Origin: Rothia nasisuis
Lineage (GTDB): Bacteria; Actinomycetota; Actinomycetes; Actinomycetales; Micrococcaceae
DNA: 64,000 bases
NCBI RefSeq assembly: GCF_928381405.1
Contig: NZ_CAKMSB010000011.1
Location: 1 to 64,000, forward strand
Reading direction: 5' to 3'
Shown here in pieces: positions 37,221 through 46,627 of this stretch. Numbering within the stretch: position 1 is the stretch's first letter; each line of letters begins with the position of its first letter. Made by a program: the position numbers and the translations under genes. A model generated the notes under the pieces. That model had not been told where the DNA came from, made no database searches, and was given only the letters and a program-made list of their open reading frames with translations.

Positions 37221-37292
37221 ATTGGCTAGAGCGAGGCTTCGGGGTTGCTTCTATAGTTTTCCTCAGGACACGAACGGTGGAATTTATTCCAT

Positions 37293-37376
37293 GAGGCTTA
37301 TTCGTAGGGTCTTTCTCGAGCCCCGGGCTCACACTTGATGGAGCCTAAGGTGCCGCTACCCTTATGAATAAGCCTC
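37293..37376. repeat. Imperfect palindromic element R4
   Basis: Arms GAGGCTTATTCGTAGGG (37293-37309) and CCCTTATGAATAAGCCTC (37359-37376) pair with two mismatches; the inner GGTGCCGC is the complement of GCGGCACC in R3. It sits at the left border of the pig-like cluster. The surrounding gap 37221-37649 otherwise holds only the cluster promoter region. Confidence 0.65.
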
Positions 37377-37487
37377 CATATTTTCCACTCGCGCTCCACT
37401 AAGCGGTTTAAGCCGGTTCTGAGCCAGCAACTCGACCGTAAACCTATCTGCTTTTTCTAGTCTTTTTAAGTTAAGTTTCAACTTTCA

Positions 37488-37542
37488 TTGACAGCGAAGA
37501 GCAAATCAGAGAGACTTTAAATAGTTGGTCAACCAACCAACT
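37488..37542 (+). promoter_or_regulatory. Candidate promoter and operator of the pig-like operon
   Basis: TTGACA at 37488-37493 could be a -35 box (the -10 is weak, near 37511-37521). Downstream lies an inverted repeat, AGTTGGTCAACCAACCAACT (37523-37542; 7-bp arms, 6-base spacer), where a repressor would block initiation. The TTGGT..ACCAA half-sites recur at 48187-48204 near the TetR gene. Confidence 0.45.
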
Positions 37543-37649
37543 TTAGTGCAGACTAATCGCAGACAGGCTTTGTAGCTATTGACTCTCAACAACATGCCAA
37601 CCGGTGGCAGAGCAAGCCAACCCGTAGCTTTCGAAGGGGCTGGGCCAGA

Positions 37650-40040
37650 ATGATAATCGTAGCAATCGTCTCAGACAACCAAAGATTCACTGAGCTTATA
37701 ACAACATCATTTCAGCAGCTCTCAGACTGCCTTGGCCAAAAAAATCACGATACAAATAACACCCAAACAACACTATCTGTTGAAAAAATTGTTATCTCCA
37801 GAGCGTCTAGATTTATCAACCAAGTGATGCAGGGGCGACCAATAAAGATAAAAGTAGTTTCCGTAGCTTCCCTAAATGCGTTGCAAGAGAGGTTTGAGGC
37901 CTTTAATGACTCAGATCAAGTTATTCTCACCATCATTCATGAGTCAGCAATAAAGCAAAAAACAAATCTTGCAATCGACAGCCATCTTAACGAGCTCCAC
38001 GAGTTTCGCGCCACAGCATCAGAATCAATCACATTCGGAACAAACACAGGTTCGGTTCGTCTTTATTACTCTGACACCAACGAGGGATTTCTGCCGTATA
38101 CACTTCGTGAATATGATTGTTTCCAAATTCCAGATAACCCTTCAGTTCTCAGCGCGCAAGTAATCGCCGCATTTACAGAACAGTTTCAGTTCCAATCAAA
38201 TAATAACTCACAAACTAGGGCGCGACCCGGTACCGCGCTAGCAACCTACCTGGAGACGGTTATGGATTGTGTGGCACCGAACGGTTGGGATTTTAGATAC
38301 TACACAGGTTCGGTAGTCTCTTCATTAATTAACGTATTAGAAGAAACCGTTGAGCAGCGCGGCCAATATGCTTACCGGGGACCAAATGAACATAGCCTAG
38401 CTGCAGGCGCTTTAGCCCGATGGCTATTGAACGGTACTCCATCAATCATTATCGTTACCAGCGCTATGCTTGATGAGTTTCGGGGCACGCTATCTAATCT
38501 AAAGGAATCAGGTTTTAAAGGAATAATCGTGTGCGCAGAAGGACGTGATTCAGCCTGGTTTGAGTTCCAATCGACAATTAATGCTGACGAAGACATAAGA
38601 GATGTACTACGGGCCCGCCATCTACCATTTCTATATTTTCAGGACCCATGCGAAATCCCCAATAAACTTCCCGAAATTATCGCTCACCTCCACACACAAG
38701 GCGGTCCTTATGTTTTACTTGCTACACAAGAGGTACTAGAGGCAAGTGAACCAATAATAAAAACTCCTTCAAAAAAGCAGAATTTCTCCATATCACACGA
38801 TGACACATTACCTGATTGGGGAAAACTCATACAAATTGCCAGAATATTTAATAGTGAAAATCAGGATATTATAATTCAAGCTGGGCCACTCAATGAAAAA
38901 GAACGGACATTGCTTTATGAGCTAGCTGAATTATCAGGAGCTGCATTATCAGATTCTTTGATACACCCAGGGAGCGTTTCAGAATATTCCAACGGTAAAC
39001 GAATTCCAAACTATATTGGAACCCTCGGTCTTTATGGCTTCAATACTGCCATCCACCGATTTACGCACTCAAACGGGAAACCTCGGTCTAAAAAAGAACT
39101 CACCTACATCTTCCTCAATAGTAGAATCGCCGAAATCGATACGCCATTCTCAGAAGGAGTCCTTCGCAGGCGTCTTGGCATTATTCAAGTTACCAATAAT
39201 TCTTCACACATTTCTCCAAGCGCAGATATTTCCCTCACATCAACCGTTCAAATATTTATTGAAAGTCTCCTACCCCTAATAAACGTTGATTCTCAGATTA
39301 AAAAACAGAGAATTGCTCACATAGATTTATGCAGTTCGCCAACAACAGCCATTGGAGACATTCTTCCCTCATCCCCAATGACGGCGAACTACTTCTTCTC
39401 TCATTTGAAAAAGACAATTTCCACTCTAATTGAGCAGGAAGGATACACATATATAGGTGTATATGATGTAGGTAGATGTGGAATCTCAGCGATTCGTAAT
39501 ATCCCGAGAACTGGCCGGGGGTTTTCCGGATGGTTCGGTAGAGCAATTATGGGTGACGCGTACCAATCTATTCCTGCAATCGCGCTTTCTGATGAAAATA
39601 ATATAATCGGTTTTATCGGAGATGGAGCAGCAGCTATTGGCCCTGATATAGTTCCTTCGATATCTGAACACATGGATCGACGGAACAGTCGTTTTGTATC
39701 AAACACCACAGTATTTATCTTTGAGAACGGTGGGCATTCGATTATCAACAGTTACCAAGAAGGAAGAGTCGGTACTTATGGTGGACGCCAAATGAGATTA
39801 TTTAATTTAAAACAAATGCCAGGCATCACACAAATAGGTAATCTTACAGTCCGCAGAAGTTATTTGACTGAGTACGACGAAACCCTTATAAGGAATGCCC
39901 TGCTAGAGTCAGATACATTTGACATAATTCACGTACGTTTAGCACACACACAAACGGAGGAGATGGCATTAGTCTTATCGACGAAACAAGTTGGCAAGGT
40001 GAAGAGCTATCTCACATTGGTGTATCAATGGCACGGATGA
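37650..40040 (+). CDS. Thiamine-diphosphate enzyme, PigD-like (Stetter-type acetyl transfer)
   Basis: 796 residues. The N-terminal 190 residues are divergent. A ThDP pyrimidine-binding domain follows with the activating Glu247 in RGPNEHSLAAGALARW, a middle domain, and a C-terminal ThDP-binding domain with the GDG(657-659)-x25-N685 motif (GFIGDGAAAIGPD..NTTVFIFENGG). Overall layout and segments match PigD of prodigiosin synthesis, which decarboxylates pyruvate and adds the acetyl unit to an alpha,beta-unsaturated acyl acceptor. Predicted catalytic here. First gene of an A+T-rich operon; 10 bp before the PigE-like gene. Similarity is from memory of the family, not a computed alignment. Confidence 0.78.
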   Translation: MIIVAIVSDNQRFTELITTSFQQLSDCLGQKNHDTNNTQTTLSVEKIVISRASRFINQVMQGRPIKIKVVSVASLNALQERFEAFNDSDQVILTIIHESAIKQKTNLAIDSHLNELHEFRATASESITFGTNTGSVRLYYSDTNEGFLPYTLREYDCFQIPDNPSVLSAQVIAAFTEQFQFQSNNNSQTRARPGTALATYLETVMDCVAPNGWDFRYYTGSVVSSLINVLEETVEQRGQYAYRGPNEHSLAAGALARWLLNGTPSIIIVTSAMLDEFRGTLSNLKESGFKGIIVCAEGRDSAWFEFQSTINADEDIRDVLRARHLPFLYFQDPCEIPNKLPEIIAHLHTQGGPYVLLATQEVLEASEPIIKTPSKKQNFSISHDDTLPDWGKLIQIARIFNSENQDIIIQAGPLNEKERTLLYELAELSGAALSDSLIHPGSVSEYSNGKRIPNYIGTLGLYGFNTAIHRFTHSNGKPRSKKELTYIFLNSRIAEIDTPFSEGVLRRRLGIIQVTNNSSHISPSADISLTSTVQIFIESLLPLINVDSQIKKQRIAHIDLCSSPTTAIGDILPSSPMTANYFFSHLKKTISTLIEQEGYTYIGVYDVGRCGISAIRNIPRTGRGFSGWFGRAIMGDAYQSIPAIALSDENNIIGFIGDGAAAIGPDIVPSISEHMDRRNSRFVSNTTVFIFENGGHSIINSYQEGRVGTYGGRQMRLFNLKQMPGITQIGNLTVRRSYLTEYDETLIRNALLESDTFDIIHVRLAHTQTEEMALVLSTKQVGKVKSYLTLVYQWHG

Positions 40041-40050
40041 GGAGAAAATT

Positions 40051-42522
40051 ATGAAAATTGGATTTTTAGCACACCCAACAACAATTAGCGAAAAAAATCA
40101 TGTCCGAGCAATCGATTTATTAAACAAACTGATTGAAGAAGGGGAGTCTGGATATAGCAGGAGCACATGGTCTGCACAACATCAAGTACCTTTCGCCGAA
40201 ACTGCAACGATTCGTTCTGCGAGAGGTTCAGAATGTTCTGCCGTTATTCATCACTTCCCTCTTACAGCTGAGGAGATGATGCTGGATGTAACTGCGGCCC
40301 AGAAATCTATTGTAAAAGCAGTCAACAATTTAGCTAATGAAGGTGTAGATTTAGTAGGTTTGGGAGGAACAACTTCGATAGTTGGTGGACGCGGGACTCA
40401 GACTGCTCGTGACTCACTAGTTCCTGTGACAAGTGGAAACTCACTAACGGCATATGCTGCATACGAAGCACTTGTCTATGTAAATAAGTTACTTAAAAAT
40501 GTTCCCTCGAGCACTAGGATTGCCGTTATCGGATATCCTGGTTCAATTGCCCTTGCAATAACTCGCCTACTTCTTGAGGACGGTTATTCAATCGATTTAG
40601 TGCACAGCGGTCGCACAGCTCCCAGCACACTAAAAAAACATTTACAAGAACACAGCGGGATAGTATCATATTTTGACTCTATAGAAAAAGTCTACTCACG
40701 CAATAAGATTTTCGTATCAGCCACATCTGTCGGTGGAGTCATTGACGAGAATCTTCTTTTACCAGGCTCTATTGTAGTTGATGTTGCATTACCACGGGAT
40801 GTTTTACGTGCAGCTCCACGAAGAAATGATATTCTCACAATTGATGGTGGATTTGTGAATGCAAACTCTGAAGTAATGATAGGCGCTTCATTCTCTGGAG
40901 TTACGGTCAACCGTCATATCAATGCTTGCCTCGCTGAGACCATCATTCTTGGACTAGAGGGGCGTGACGAAACTTTTTCTATAGGTCGCAATCTGCCCAT
41001 CGATAAAGTACGTGAAATTGGAAAAATTGCAGAAACACATGGTTTTACGATATTGCCTCTGGCTAGCTGGGAAGAAGTAATCATTGACTCAGACATTCAG
41101 AAGCTTGAACCATACCATCGCTCAACAAAAAGCCAGAATTCGAGGTTAGGTGTCAAAGAAGAAACTTTAAACAATTATCACAAGTACTGTGACCCTTTAA
41201 CAACCAATCATAAAAGATTCAATTTTATCGATACGGTTGCAGACAATTCCAACGGCGCTAAAATATATGAAGATAAAACACCTTATCTTGACTTAGATGC
41301 GGCTCAAGGAGCTGTTACTCTAGGTCACAACCGACCCGAGCTCATTCAGACACTTCAAACGTTTATAGAAGGCGACAAAGCTTCCTCAACCCATCATGCA
41401 ACTTTACCTTATGAGACATCTGTGCTATGCCGTACAATCAGTGATACTCTGGTTGGATCTGAATACAAGATTTCAATAACAACTTCTGCAGCTGAGGCAC
41501 TTCAAAACGCTATAAATATTGCAACGGTTGCAACAAGGGGTAAGTCGATACTGCAGGTTCAAAGTCCAGTTCTTCGAAAACTATCGCCATCAGTGTCCTT
41601 GAATAATCTGGCTACTCTTGACATAGTTCCACCAGATTTACAGGCAATAACTGATGCAGTGACCTCCGATATTGGTAGCCTCATTATTGAACCTTTCGTA
41701 GATTCCTCAACGGAGGAAAGCTTTCAAGAGAGTGTTAAGTTCTTTACTCAAATTCGTGATTTCTGTCGCCAAATGAATTTGCTCCTAATTGTAGATGAAT
41801 CGAAAACTGCATTTCGGACACAAAGTACTCTAGCAGCAAACACGTTAGAGCTGGAGCCAGACATAATATGCCTTGGCGAGTCTTTGTCTGGAGGGATGTT
41901 ACCTGTTGGTGCTAGTTGTATCCGAGAAACTCTCTGGCACCAAGCATCGGATATCCTCCCTGGTATCACAACACCGAACGCGCAACTAGCTGGATATAAC
42001 CTTGGTTCCGCAGTTTCACTTCAAGCTCTTGAATTATACCGACAACCTGATTTCCTGTCACAGTCAGCGCTCACAGCGGAAATTTTTCATGCAGGTATTA
42101 TTGACTTACTCAAAGATTTTACCTTTCTCTCCAAATCCTATGGTTCCGGACTGTACTGGCAGCTCCAGTTCTCAAATCCGCTGACAGGTGCTATTGAAGC
42201 AGCTTTAACCGATATAACGGCTCGCTCTCCCGGAGCACTTCGCCGATTACTTCAGGAAATTCCAGTACAGACTGGGCAGATGATTCTCACTTGCTCAGCG
42301 GAAATCGAAAAAACTCTTGAACAAATACAATTTAATCGAATAGTAACTAAACTCAATCAAGACCACCAAATACTTATTGACGTGAGTCGAGAGTCTGATA
42401 AAACAATTATAGTTACTCCTCCATTAACAATAACAGAGGAGGAAGCACAATACACAATTGATGCTCTTCGCGAAGTTCTTGCAGATATGTCAACAGTTCT
42501 TCACCTTCCCCACACACATTAG
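40051..42522 (+). CDS. PigE-like acyl-thioester reductase fused to a degenerate class III aminotransferase
   Basis: 823 residues. Residues 1-350 match the PigE N-terminus and cyanobacterial acyl-ACP reductase: MKIGFLAHPT, VGLGGTTSIVGGRG, NAD(P)H site GYPGSIALA (161-169), and NACLAE with Cys293 at the catalytic cysteine position. Residues about 375-820 have the fold-type I aminotransferase layout, but key PLP residues are lost: DESKTAFRTQS replaces DEVQTGxGRTG, TTSAAEA replaces NSGTEA, and the Schiff-base Lys in K-SLSGG is Glu610 (LGESLSGGMLPVGA). The reductase half should work; PLP transamination should not. Follows the PigD-like gene by 10 bp. Confidence 0.82.
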   Translation: MKIGFLAHPTTISEKNHVRAIDLLNKLIEEGESGYSRSTWSAQHQVPFAETATIRSARGSECSAVIHHFPLTAEEMMLDVTAAQKSIVKAVNNLANEGVDLVGLGGTTSIVGGRGTQTARDSLVPVTSGNSLTAYAAYEALVYVNKLLKNVPSSTRIAVIGYPGSIALAITRLLLEDGYSIDLVHSGRTAPSTLKKHLQEHSGIVSYFDSIEKVYSRNKIFVSATSVGGVIDENLLLPGSIVVDVALPRDVLRAAPRRNDILTIDGGFVNANSEVMIGASFSGVTVNRHINACLAETIILGLEGRDETFSIGRNLPIDKVREIGKIAETHGFTILPLASWEEVIIDSDIQKLEPYHRSTKSQNSRLGVKEETLNNYHKYCDPLTTNHKRFNFIDTVADNSNGAKIYEDKTPYLDLDAAQGAVTLGHNRPELIQTLQTFIEGDKASSTHHATLPYETSVLCRTISDTLVGSEYKISITTSAAEALQNAINIATVATRGKSILQVQSPVLRKLSPSVSLNNLATLDIVPPDLQAITDAVTSDIGSLIIEPFVDSSTEESFQESVKFFTQIRDFCRQMNLLLIVDESKTAFRTQSTLAANTLELEPDIICLGESLSGGMLPVGASCIRETLWHQASDILPGITTPNAQLAGYNLGSAVSLQALELYRQPDFLSQSALTAEIFHAGIIDLLKDFTFLSKSYGSGLYWQLQFSNPLTGAIEAALTDITARSPGALRRLLQEIPVQTGQMILTCSAEIEKTLEQIQFNRIVTKLNQDHQILIDVSRESDKTIIVTPPLTITEEEAQYTIDALREVLADMSTVLHLPHTH

Positions 42523-42560
42523 TTTATACCAACTTTATCAATTACAGATTAGGAACACAA

Positions 42561-42815
42561 ATGGATAACAATTTAACCTCTTTTCAACTTCTACAATCAC
42601 TACTGATTGAGCGCATGTCTATTGATTCCGATGAAATTATTCCGAAGGCAAGTCTCCGTGATGATTTAGGTATGGATTCTTTAGACGCCCTAGAACTGGT
42701 TGCTGGTCTCGATGAGGATCTCGGGATTAAATTGTCTGAAGAACACCTCGCAAATTTATATACTGTACAAGATGTCGTACACTACATTGATCGAGCTCGT
42801 GCAGGTGATATTTGA
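42561..42815 (+). CDS. Acyl carrier protein
   Basis: 84 residues with the phosphopantetheine site DLGMDSLDALELV (Ser40). A dedicated ACP, distinct from housekeeping AcpP, that would carry the growing or enoyl chain to the KAS, PigD-like and reductase enzymes. Its stop overlaps the ketosynthase start (TGATG). Confidence 0.93.
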   Translation: MDNNLTSFQLLQSLLIERMSIDSDEIIPKASLRDDLGMDSLDALELVAGLDEDLGIKLSEEHLANLYTVQDVVHYIDRARAGDI

Positions 42816-44038
42816 TGCAAAAAAGGGTAGTTGTCACTGGATTAGCACCTGTGACTCCAATTGGTATAGGAAAAGATGAATTTGAAGAGGGCTGGGTAAC
42901 AAATCGCAAAGGAATAACTCGTGTAAAAGGATTCGACACTAGTACATATCCAACAAAAATTGCAGGTGAAATAAATATTGATTTTTCACGCTGGCTCTCA
43001 AATCGTGAAATAAAGAAAATGGATCGGTTTACTACACTTTCCGTTATCGCAGCAGATCTTGCAATTTATGATGCTAAGCTAGACACTGAAAAAATTGGTG
43101 ACCGAGTTGGAACCTTTATAGGAACTGCATGCGGTGGCGCAGATAGCTGGCTAGATGGTGGACGTGCCATATCTCAAGGCCGAAGGGTCGGCCCACGTAT
43201 TGTTCCAAACGGAATGGCTAATAGCGCAGCATCTCATGTGAGTATTCGACACAATCTCTGCGGACCTAGCATGGCCCCTGTAAGCGCTTGTTCGTCAGGT
43301 CTCGACTCTATCATCAGCGCCGCCCAATCAATTTCACTAGGAGAGATTGATATAGCTATAGCTGGTGGAGCTGATGCACCGGTTTCTCCCATCCCTTTCG
43401 GTGGCTTCTGCGTAATGGGTGCAATGTCACGAAGTAATGAAACACCTGCATCAGCTAGTCGACCATTTAGCAATAATCGCGATGGTTTTGTCATTGCTGA
43501 AGGTGCAGCATTGCTTGTCCTCGAAGAGTATAATCACGCAAAGGCAAGAAATGTCCCAATATATGCAGAGCTAAAGGGTTTTGGTCGCAGCTCAGATGCA
43601 TTCCATATCACTCAACCAAGCACTGAAGGTATTGGTGCACAACGCGCCATGCATGCCGCCCTTAATTCAGCAGGAATTGAGCCGTCGAAGATTGATTATA
43701 TTGCAGCGCATGGAACAGCAACCCAACTTAATGATATTTCCGAGACTTTAGCAATTAAAAATGTTTTCTACAAGCATGCTTATAGCCTCAAGGTATCATC
43801 TCTAAAAGGAAATCTTGGACATTCGCTCGGAGCAGCAGGCCCAACTGCAGCTATCTCAGCAATTCAAGGAATTTGTTCAGGAAAAGTTCCAGGAACTGCA
43901 AATTTAAATTATCCTGACCCGAAATTAGATCTTAATTTCTTACCCAACGAACCCCAGCAAATAGATCCAGAGTACGTAATGGTAAACAGTAATGCTTTTG
44001 GAGGGGAAAATATCTCAGTTATTTTTTCAAAAATCTAA
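42815..44038 (+). CDS. Beta-ketoacyl-ACP synthase II (FabF-like)
   Basis: 407 residues of the thiolase fold: VVVTGLAPVTPIGIG start, active-site Cys159 in SACSSGLDS, and both His in AAHGTATQLND and GNLGHSLGAAGP. A complete Cys-His-His set, so decarboxylative condensation is expected. Coupled to the ACP gene by a 1-base overlap. No malonyl transferase or dehydratase in the operon, so those steps must come from the host fatty-acid system. Confidence 0.92.
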   Translation: MQKRVVVTGLAPVTPIGIGKDEFEEGWVTNRKGITRVKGFDTSTYPTKIAGEINIDFSRWLSNREIKKMDRFTTLSVIAADLAIYDAKLDTEKIGDRVGTFIGTACGGADSWLDGGRAISQGRRVGPRIVPNGMANSAASHVSIRHNLCGPSMAPVSACSSGLDSIISAAQSISLGEIDIAIAGGADAPVSPIPFGGFCVMGAMSRSNETPASASRPFSNNRDGFVIAEGAALLVLEEYNHAKARNVPIYAELKGFGRSSDAFHITQPSTEGIGAQRAMHAALNSAGIEPSKIDYIAAHGTATQLNDISETLAIKNVFYKHAYSLKVSSLKGNLGHSLGAAGPTAAISAIQGICSGKVPGTANLNYPDPKLDLNFLPNEPQQIDPEYVMVNSNAFGGENISVIFSKI

Positions 44039-44085
44039 TTATTGCATAAAATGAACTGTATTTTACAGATAAAAGGAGACAGAAA

Positions 44086-44925
44086 ATGGTCAACGATAAA
44101 AAAACTATTGTTATCACTGGTGCCAGCGACGGAATTGGGGCTGAAGCAGCTGAGCAGTTAAAGAGAGATGACGTGCGCCTTGTTCTTATAGGACGTTCTC
44201 CATCAAAGATGGAATCTGTAGCTGAATCAGTTGGAACGCCCAACTATCATATTGCCGACTTTTCCGTTCTTGACGATGTAAGACGTCTTGCAGATGAACT
44301 ACTAACAAACTATGATTGTATTGATGTTCTATCCAATAATGCAGGAGGTCTCTTCAGTGGGCCAATAAAAACAGTGGATGGGTTTGAAAAAACCTTCCAA
44401 GTTAATCATCTAGCACCATTTCTATTAACCCATCTGCTTTTCGATCGTCTTATGACCAGTCAAGCACTTATCGTAAATACAGCGAGTATTGGTGCTAGAC
44501 TCTTCTCAAAACTTGATCTCAATGACATCAATACTTTCAATAACTTCACACCTAATCGGGCCTACGGAAACGGCAAATTAGCAAATATCCTATTCACTAG
44601 AGGGCTAGAAAAAAGATTTTCTAATCAGGGGATTTCGTCAATTGCGTTTCACCCTGGAAACGTTGCTACAAGTTTTGCATCCGATACAACTAGCTATTTT
44701 AAGTGGGTCTATCACACCGCACTTAAAAATTTTTTAATAACACCTCAGCAAGGAGGTCAGAACTTAAAACGCTTTCTTGACCCACACAATCGTAATCAAT
44801 GGATTTCTGGAACATATTATAACGAAAAAGGAAAGCCATCACGGACACATCGGCTTGCTTACGACGATTCGATTGTTGAGGCTCACTGGCGTAAGAGTTG
44901 TGAACTTCTTGATATTTCTTGGTAA
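44086..44925 (+). CDS. Short-chain dehydrogenase/reductase
   Basis: 279 residues: cofactor motif TGASDGIG, NNAG, catalytic Ser in VNTASIG and YGNGK (Tyr-x3-Lys). Closest in pattern to retinol-dehydrogenase/WW-oxidoreductase-like SDRs rather than FabG. It could reduce a ketoacyl intermediate or an aldehyde/ketone of the final product. AAGGAG lies upstream of the ATG. Confidence 0.85.
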   Translation: MVNDKKTIVITGASDGIGAEAAEQLKRDDVRLVLIGRSPSKMESVAESVGTPNYHIADFSVLDDVRRLADELLTNYDCIDVLSNNAGGLFSGPIKTVDGFEKTFQVNHLAPFLLTHLLFDRLMTSQALIVNTASIGARLFSKLDLNDINTFNNFTPNRAYGNGKLANILFTRGLEKRFSNQGISSIAFHPGNVATSFASDTTSYFKWVYHTALKNFLITPQQGGQNLKRFLDPHNRNQWISGTYYNEKGKPSRTHRLAYDDSIVEAHWRKSCELLDISW

Positions 44926-44970
44926 TTTACTAAAATCTATCTCAATTTATAAACTAAGGATTAAAATATA

Positions 44971-46554
44971 ATGCACACATCACGACGTAATCTGTTTAAA
45001 GGATCTCTCATCGCCGCAGGAGCTGGTCTTGCCAGCTGTATAACTGCGCGTTCAACCGCTGCAGACGTCGCATCTCTTCCAAAGCAATCCTATACAAATA
45101 TTGTTGTTGGATCAGGTTACGGTGCTGCAGTAGCTGCATATCGTCTCACCAAGAAAGGACACCGTGTTCTGCTCCTTGAGATGGGACAGCGATGGAATCA
45201 ACCCAGCAGTGATGGAAAAATATTCCCAAGTATGCTTACCCCTGATGAACGCTCTGTGTGGCTTGGTCATTCCACTTCTCAACCGGTCAAGACAATCGAA
45301 GGTATTTCTTTGGATCAGTCAGTTCCTTACGGGGCTGGTATACTTGATTTTAAATCTCTTGGTCAAATGTCTGTTTATCGGGGTATTGGTTATGGTGGCG
45401 GCTCATTGGTCAACGGTGGAATCTCCCCTCGGCCATCAAGAAATGTGCTCTCAAATGTGCTTCCACAAATAGCTGACAACAACTTTTTTCGATATTATCT
45501 ACCACTTGCTGAACGCCGTCTTAATCTAAATAGCATTAATCCAAATTTTTTTGAGGAAACTGAGTGGTACCAGTTTTCACGTACAGCTCGAGATTCAGCA
45601 AAACGCGCTGGGTACGATATAGCAAATATGCCAAATTTTTATGATTTTAGTTATATGGAACGAGAAGCGGCTGGTACTGTTCCTAAATCAGCACTTGCAA
45701 ATGAATTGATTTATGGCAACAATTATGGACGCAAATCTCTAACACATACTTACCTGTCCCGGGCAGAACAGACTGGGCTGCTCACAGTACAGACGCTAAC
45801 TGAAGTTATATCAATCAATGCACTTGCTACGGGAGGGTTTGAGCTTTTCTGCATCGAACGGAACAAGTCAGGAATGACTATAGGCAATATGACGTTCCGT
45901 GCTAAAAAAATTTTTCTTGGGGCTGGATCGGTCGGAACAACTGAAATTCTACTTCGTTCCCAAGAAAATGGCGGATTAACACGTTTATCTCCTGAGGTTG
46001 GTAAGGGATGGGGAACAAACGGAAACATCACTTTTGGCCGCACTAACCCAAACAATCTGCCTACAGGTTCTAACCAGTCAACGATAGCCGTTACCGGTAT
46101 AGACTGTCGTTTATCCTTGGGTACATATAATGAAGTGGCTCCGCTACCGCTAGGGTTCGAAAATTACATTTCTTACTATCTGAGTATCGCTGAGACCTCT
46201 GAAAGGTGTGAAATCAAGCTTGTGGATGGACAACCTCAAGTTACATGGAAAGTTTCTCAAGCAGATGAAGCAATTGCGAAAGTCCGTCAAACATTCGACC
46301 GCATAAATGACATGGAGGGCACTTCTTATAGAACTGACCTTTTTGGATATGAGGGTAAGATTTTTACTAATGACTGGACATATCACCCTCTTGGAGGTGC
46401 CGTATTTGGTAAAGCAACAAACGATAAGGGTGGACTTAAAGGTCATGAAGGGTTAGTTGTAGTTGATGGGGCGCTTTTGCCTGGTTCTATCGGAGTTAAC
46501 CCACTGCTAACAATTACAGCTCTTGCGGAGAGAATCATGGACAGCAACTTATAA
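44971..46554 (+). CDS. Cholesterol-oxidase-type GMC flavoprotein with Tat/lipobox signal
   Basis: 527 residues. Arg5-Arg6 twin-arginine signal followed by a lipobox (L20-A-S-C23), so probably exported folded and lipid-anchored. FAD site GSGYGAA (47-53). Long runs match class I cholesterol oxidases of Streptomyces and Brevibacterium (LEMGQRWNQP, QMSVYRGIGYGGGSLVNGG, EWYQFSRTAR, AAGTVPKSALANE), and the catalytic Glu388, His472 and Asn510 (EVAPLP, TYHPLGG, GVNPLLTITAL) are retained. In this operon it may oxidise an alcohol in the product; true sterol oxidation is the alternative. Confidence 0.85.
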   Translation: MHTSRRNLFKGSLIAAGAGLASCITARSTAADVASLPKQSYTNIVVGSGYGAAVAAYRLTKKGHRVLLLEMGQRWNQPSSDGKIFPSMLTPDERSVWLGHSTSQPVKTIEGISLDQSVPYGAGILDFKSLGQMSVYRGIGYGGGSLVNGGISPRPSRNVLSNVLPQIADNNFFRYYLPLAERRLNLNSINPNFFEETEWYQFSRTARDSAKRAGYDIANMPNFYDFSYMEREAAGTVPKSALANELIYGNNYGRKSLTHTYLSRAEQTGLLTVQTLTEVISINALATGGFELFCIERNKSGMTIGNMTFRAKKIFLGAGSVGTTEILLRSQENGGLTRLSPEVGKGWGTNGNITFGRTNPNNLPTGSNQSTIAVTGIDCRLSLGTYNEVAPLPLGFENYISYYLSIAETSERCEIKLVDGQPQVTWKVSQADEAIAKVRQTFDRINDMEGTSYRTDLFGYEGKIFTNDWTYHPLGGAVFGKATNDKGGLKGHEGLVVVDGALLPGSIGVNPLLTITALAERIMDSNL

Positions 46555-46627
46555 GAATGTTTTCACATATACATGATTATCTTATCGCAATTTTGTGTTG
46601 CACACTGAGAAATATTTATAGATAAAT

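Noticed and set aside
40051-42522. Functional class III aminotransferase at the C-terminus
   Set aside because: The catalytic Lys is Glu610 and several PLP-binding motifs are degraded, so I call it degenerate.
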